Shown here one piece after another: positions 5,200 through 5,964 of a DNA stretch of 5,964 nucleotides (positions within the stretch are counted from its first letter, which is position 1; the number at the start of each line of letters is the position of its first letter). The stretch comes from Syntrophomonadaceae bacterium (GTDB taxonomy: Bacteria > Bacillota > Dethiobacteria > DTU022). The DNA lies in assembly GCA_007130585.1 (NCBI GenBank), contig SLSE01000073.1, positions 1 to 5,964 on the forward strand, in the 5' to 3' direction. A program made the position numbers and the translations under genes. The notes beneath the pieces are model-generated. The model was not told the DNA's origin. It did not search any database and was given only the letters and a program-made list of their open reading frames with translations.

Positions 5200-5964
5200 T
5201 CAGCGGCCCTTCCACCGCGGTTCCCTTTTTTCCATAAATGCGGAAATGCCCTCCTGGAAATCTTCGGTCTGAAGTAAAAAAGCCAGCGCCTCCTGCTCCA
5301 GGCGCAGGCCTTCCTGCAGGCTTAGGTCAACACCCCTGTTAACAGTCTCTTTAATTTTTTTCAGTCCGAGAGGAGGTTTCCCGGCCAGCCTGGAAGCAAA
5401 ATCAGATACGGCGCTTTCCAGTCCTTCCCTGGAGCCAACCCAGTCGACAAGACCTATTTCTTTGGCCTCGTTCCCATTTACCGTTTCCCCGCTCAAGATC
5501 ATCCACTTGGCGCGCGATATGCCAATCCGGCGGGGCAACCGCTGGGTTCCACCCCAGCCCGGGAGCAGGCCGCGATTAATTTCAGGAAGTCCGATTTCTG
5601 AATTCTCGGAGGCAAATATAAAGTCGCAGGCCAGGGCGATTTCGCAACCCCCGCCCAGGGCAAACCCGTTAACCATGGCAATTACCGGCTTTTCATATGC
5701 GGCAAGCATTTCAACGATCGGCTCCACCGGGGACGTTTCCGATAAATCCCAGCCCGCAGAAAAGCAGTGTTTAATTTCCTGCCGGCCCTCCTTTTCCCTG
5801 ATCCTTGGATTGCCAGTAATGACCAGGACCCTGATCTGATCATCCGAAGCTATTTCGTCCAGCGCTTCTTTCATTTCAAGGCCCAAAACACTGTTTATGG
5901 CGTTAAGGCGCTGAGGGCGGTTAAATGTTATCCGGGCCACATGGTCGTACTTTTCCACGATAAT
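5200..5964 (-). CDS. Enoyl-CoA hydratase/isomerase family protein, 5' end beyond the window
   Basis: A crotonase-fold enzyme that would act on acyl-CoA thioesters, for example hydrating trans-2-enoyl-CoA in beta-oxidation or a related pathway. Numbering from the GTG at 5958: ITFNRPQRLNAIN (10-22); FSAGWDL (66-72), the first oxyanion-hole segment; KPVIAMVNGFALGGGCE (90-106), the second; GLPEINRGLLPGWGGTQRL (123-141). Glu106 and Glu126 match the two catalytic Glu of enoyl-CoA hydratases, so hydratase activity is plausible. The C-terminus (EGISAFMEKREPRWKG) is typical. The reading frame stays open through the last bases (ATT ATC GTG GAA AAG), and IIVEKYDHVARITFNRP matches the usual family N-terminus, so the GTG is internal and only a few residues are missing. 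Unusual: about nine extra polar residues (PRIREKEGRQEIK, 51-63) before the first oxyanion segment, and a short loop after it. Substrate specificity cannot be read from the sequence. Confidence 0.93.
   Translation of the reverse strand: MIVEKYDHVARITFNRPQRLNAINSVLGLEMKEALDEIASDDQIRVLVITGNPRIREKEGRQEIKHCFSAGWDLSETSPVEPIVEMLAAYEKPVIAMVNGFALGGGCEIALACDFIFASENSEIGLPEINRGLLPGWGGTQRLPRRIGISRAKWMILSGETVNGNEAKEIGLVDWVGSREGLESAVSDFASRLAGKPPLGLKKIKETVNRGVDLSLQEGLRLEQEALAFLLQTEDFQEGISAFMEKREPRWKGR

Noticed and set aside
5462..5839. 125-codon plus-strand ORF
   Set aside because: It is entirely antisense to the hydratase, has low-complexity shadow composition and lacks an SD.
5956..5958. GTG as the true start of the hydratase
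   Set aside because: The frame stays open to the window edge, and the preceding codons (Ile-Ile) extend the typical family N-terminus. No SD is visible, though only six bases remain.
1..5964. CRISPR array, tRNA/rRNA genes, insertion sequences
   Set aside because: No regularly spaced repeats, no tRNA-like cloverleaf, and no transposase or terminal inverted repeats were seen on reading both strands.

Overview
This 6 kb window looks like an ordinary chromosomal stretch from a Gram-positive-type bacterium, most likely a Bacillota (Clostridia-like) lineage. The signs are strong AGGAGG-type ribosome binding sites, frequent GTG and TTG starts, moderate GC content by eye, a class A penicillin-binding protein with an acidic Pro/Gly-rich C-terminal tail, and small DUF2752 and DUF4190 membrane proteins of kinds common in that phylum. 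The genus cannot be fixed from this sequence, and the assignment is inference.

Left side, plus strand (1-1458). The window opens in what appears to be the decayed 3' end of a GGDEF (diguanylate cyclase) gene. Its stop codon overlaps the Shine-Dalgarno sequence of a SagB/ThcOx-type flavin nitroreductase (262-987). A YjbQ/UPF0047-family protein (1048-1458) follows 60 bases later and is probably co-transcribed.

Middle, minus strand (1468-4693). A probable three-gene operon is read right to left: a bifunctional class A penicillin-binding protein (GTG start at 4693), a DUF4190 membrane protein, and a DUF2752 membrane protein with a CPxCGGTR motif (TTG start at 1890). The gaps are 33 and 31 bases. 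This unit converges on the YjbQ gene with only 9 bases between the stop codons and no clear terminator.

The 286-base gap 4694-4979 holds the putative PBP promoter (a perfect TATAAT on the minus strand), a 25-base hairpin at the predicted mRNA 5' end, several copies of the word AATAACC in both orientations, a short AT-rich palindrome, and two very short overlapping ORFs that I do not trust.

Right side, minus strand (4980-5964). An enoyl-CoA hydratase/isomerase gene runs in from beyond the right edge, so its true start is outside the window. It is followed after 22 bases by a 65-codon zinc-ribbon-like small protein, probably in the same transcript.

The genes do not form one pathway: cell-wall synthesis, acyl-CoA metabolism, a flavin oxidoreductase and poorly characterised small proteins lie side by side. 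I found no convincing new multi-gene system, CRISPR array, RNA gene or mobile element. The most interesting points are the orphan SagB-type enzyme, the PBP-DUF4190-DUF2752 linkage with its structured leader, and the acyl-CoA enzyme paired with a small zinc ribbon.
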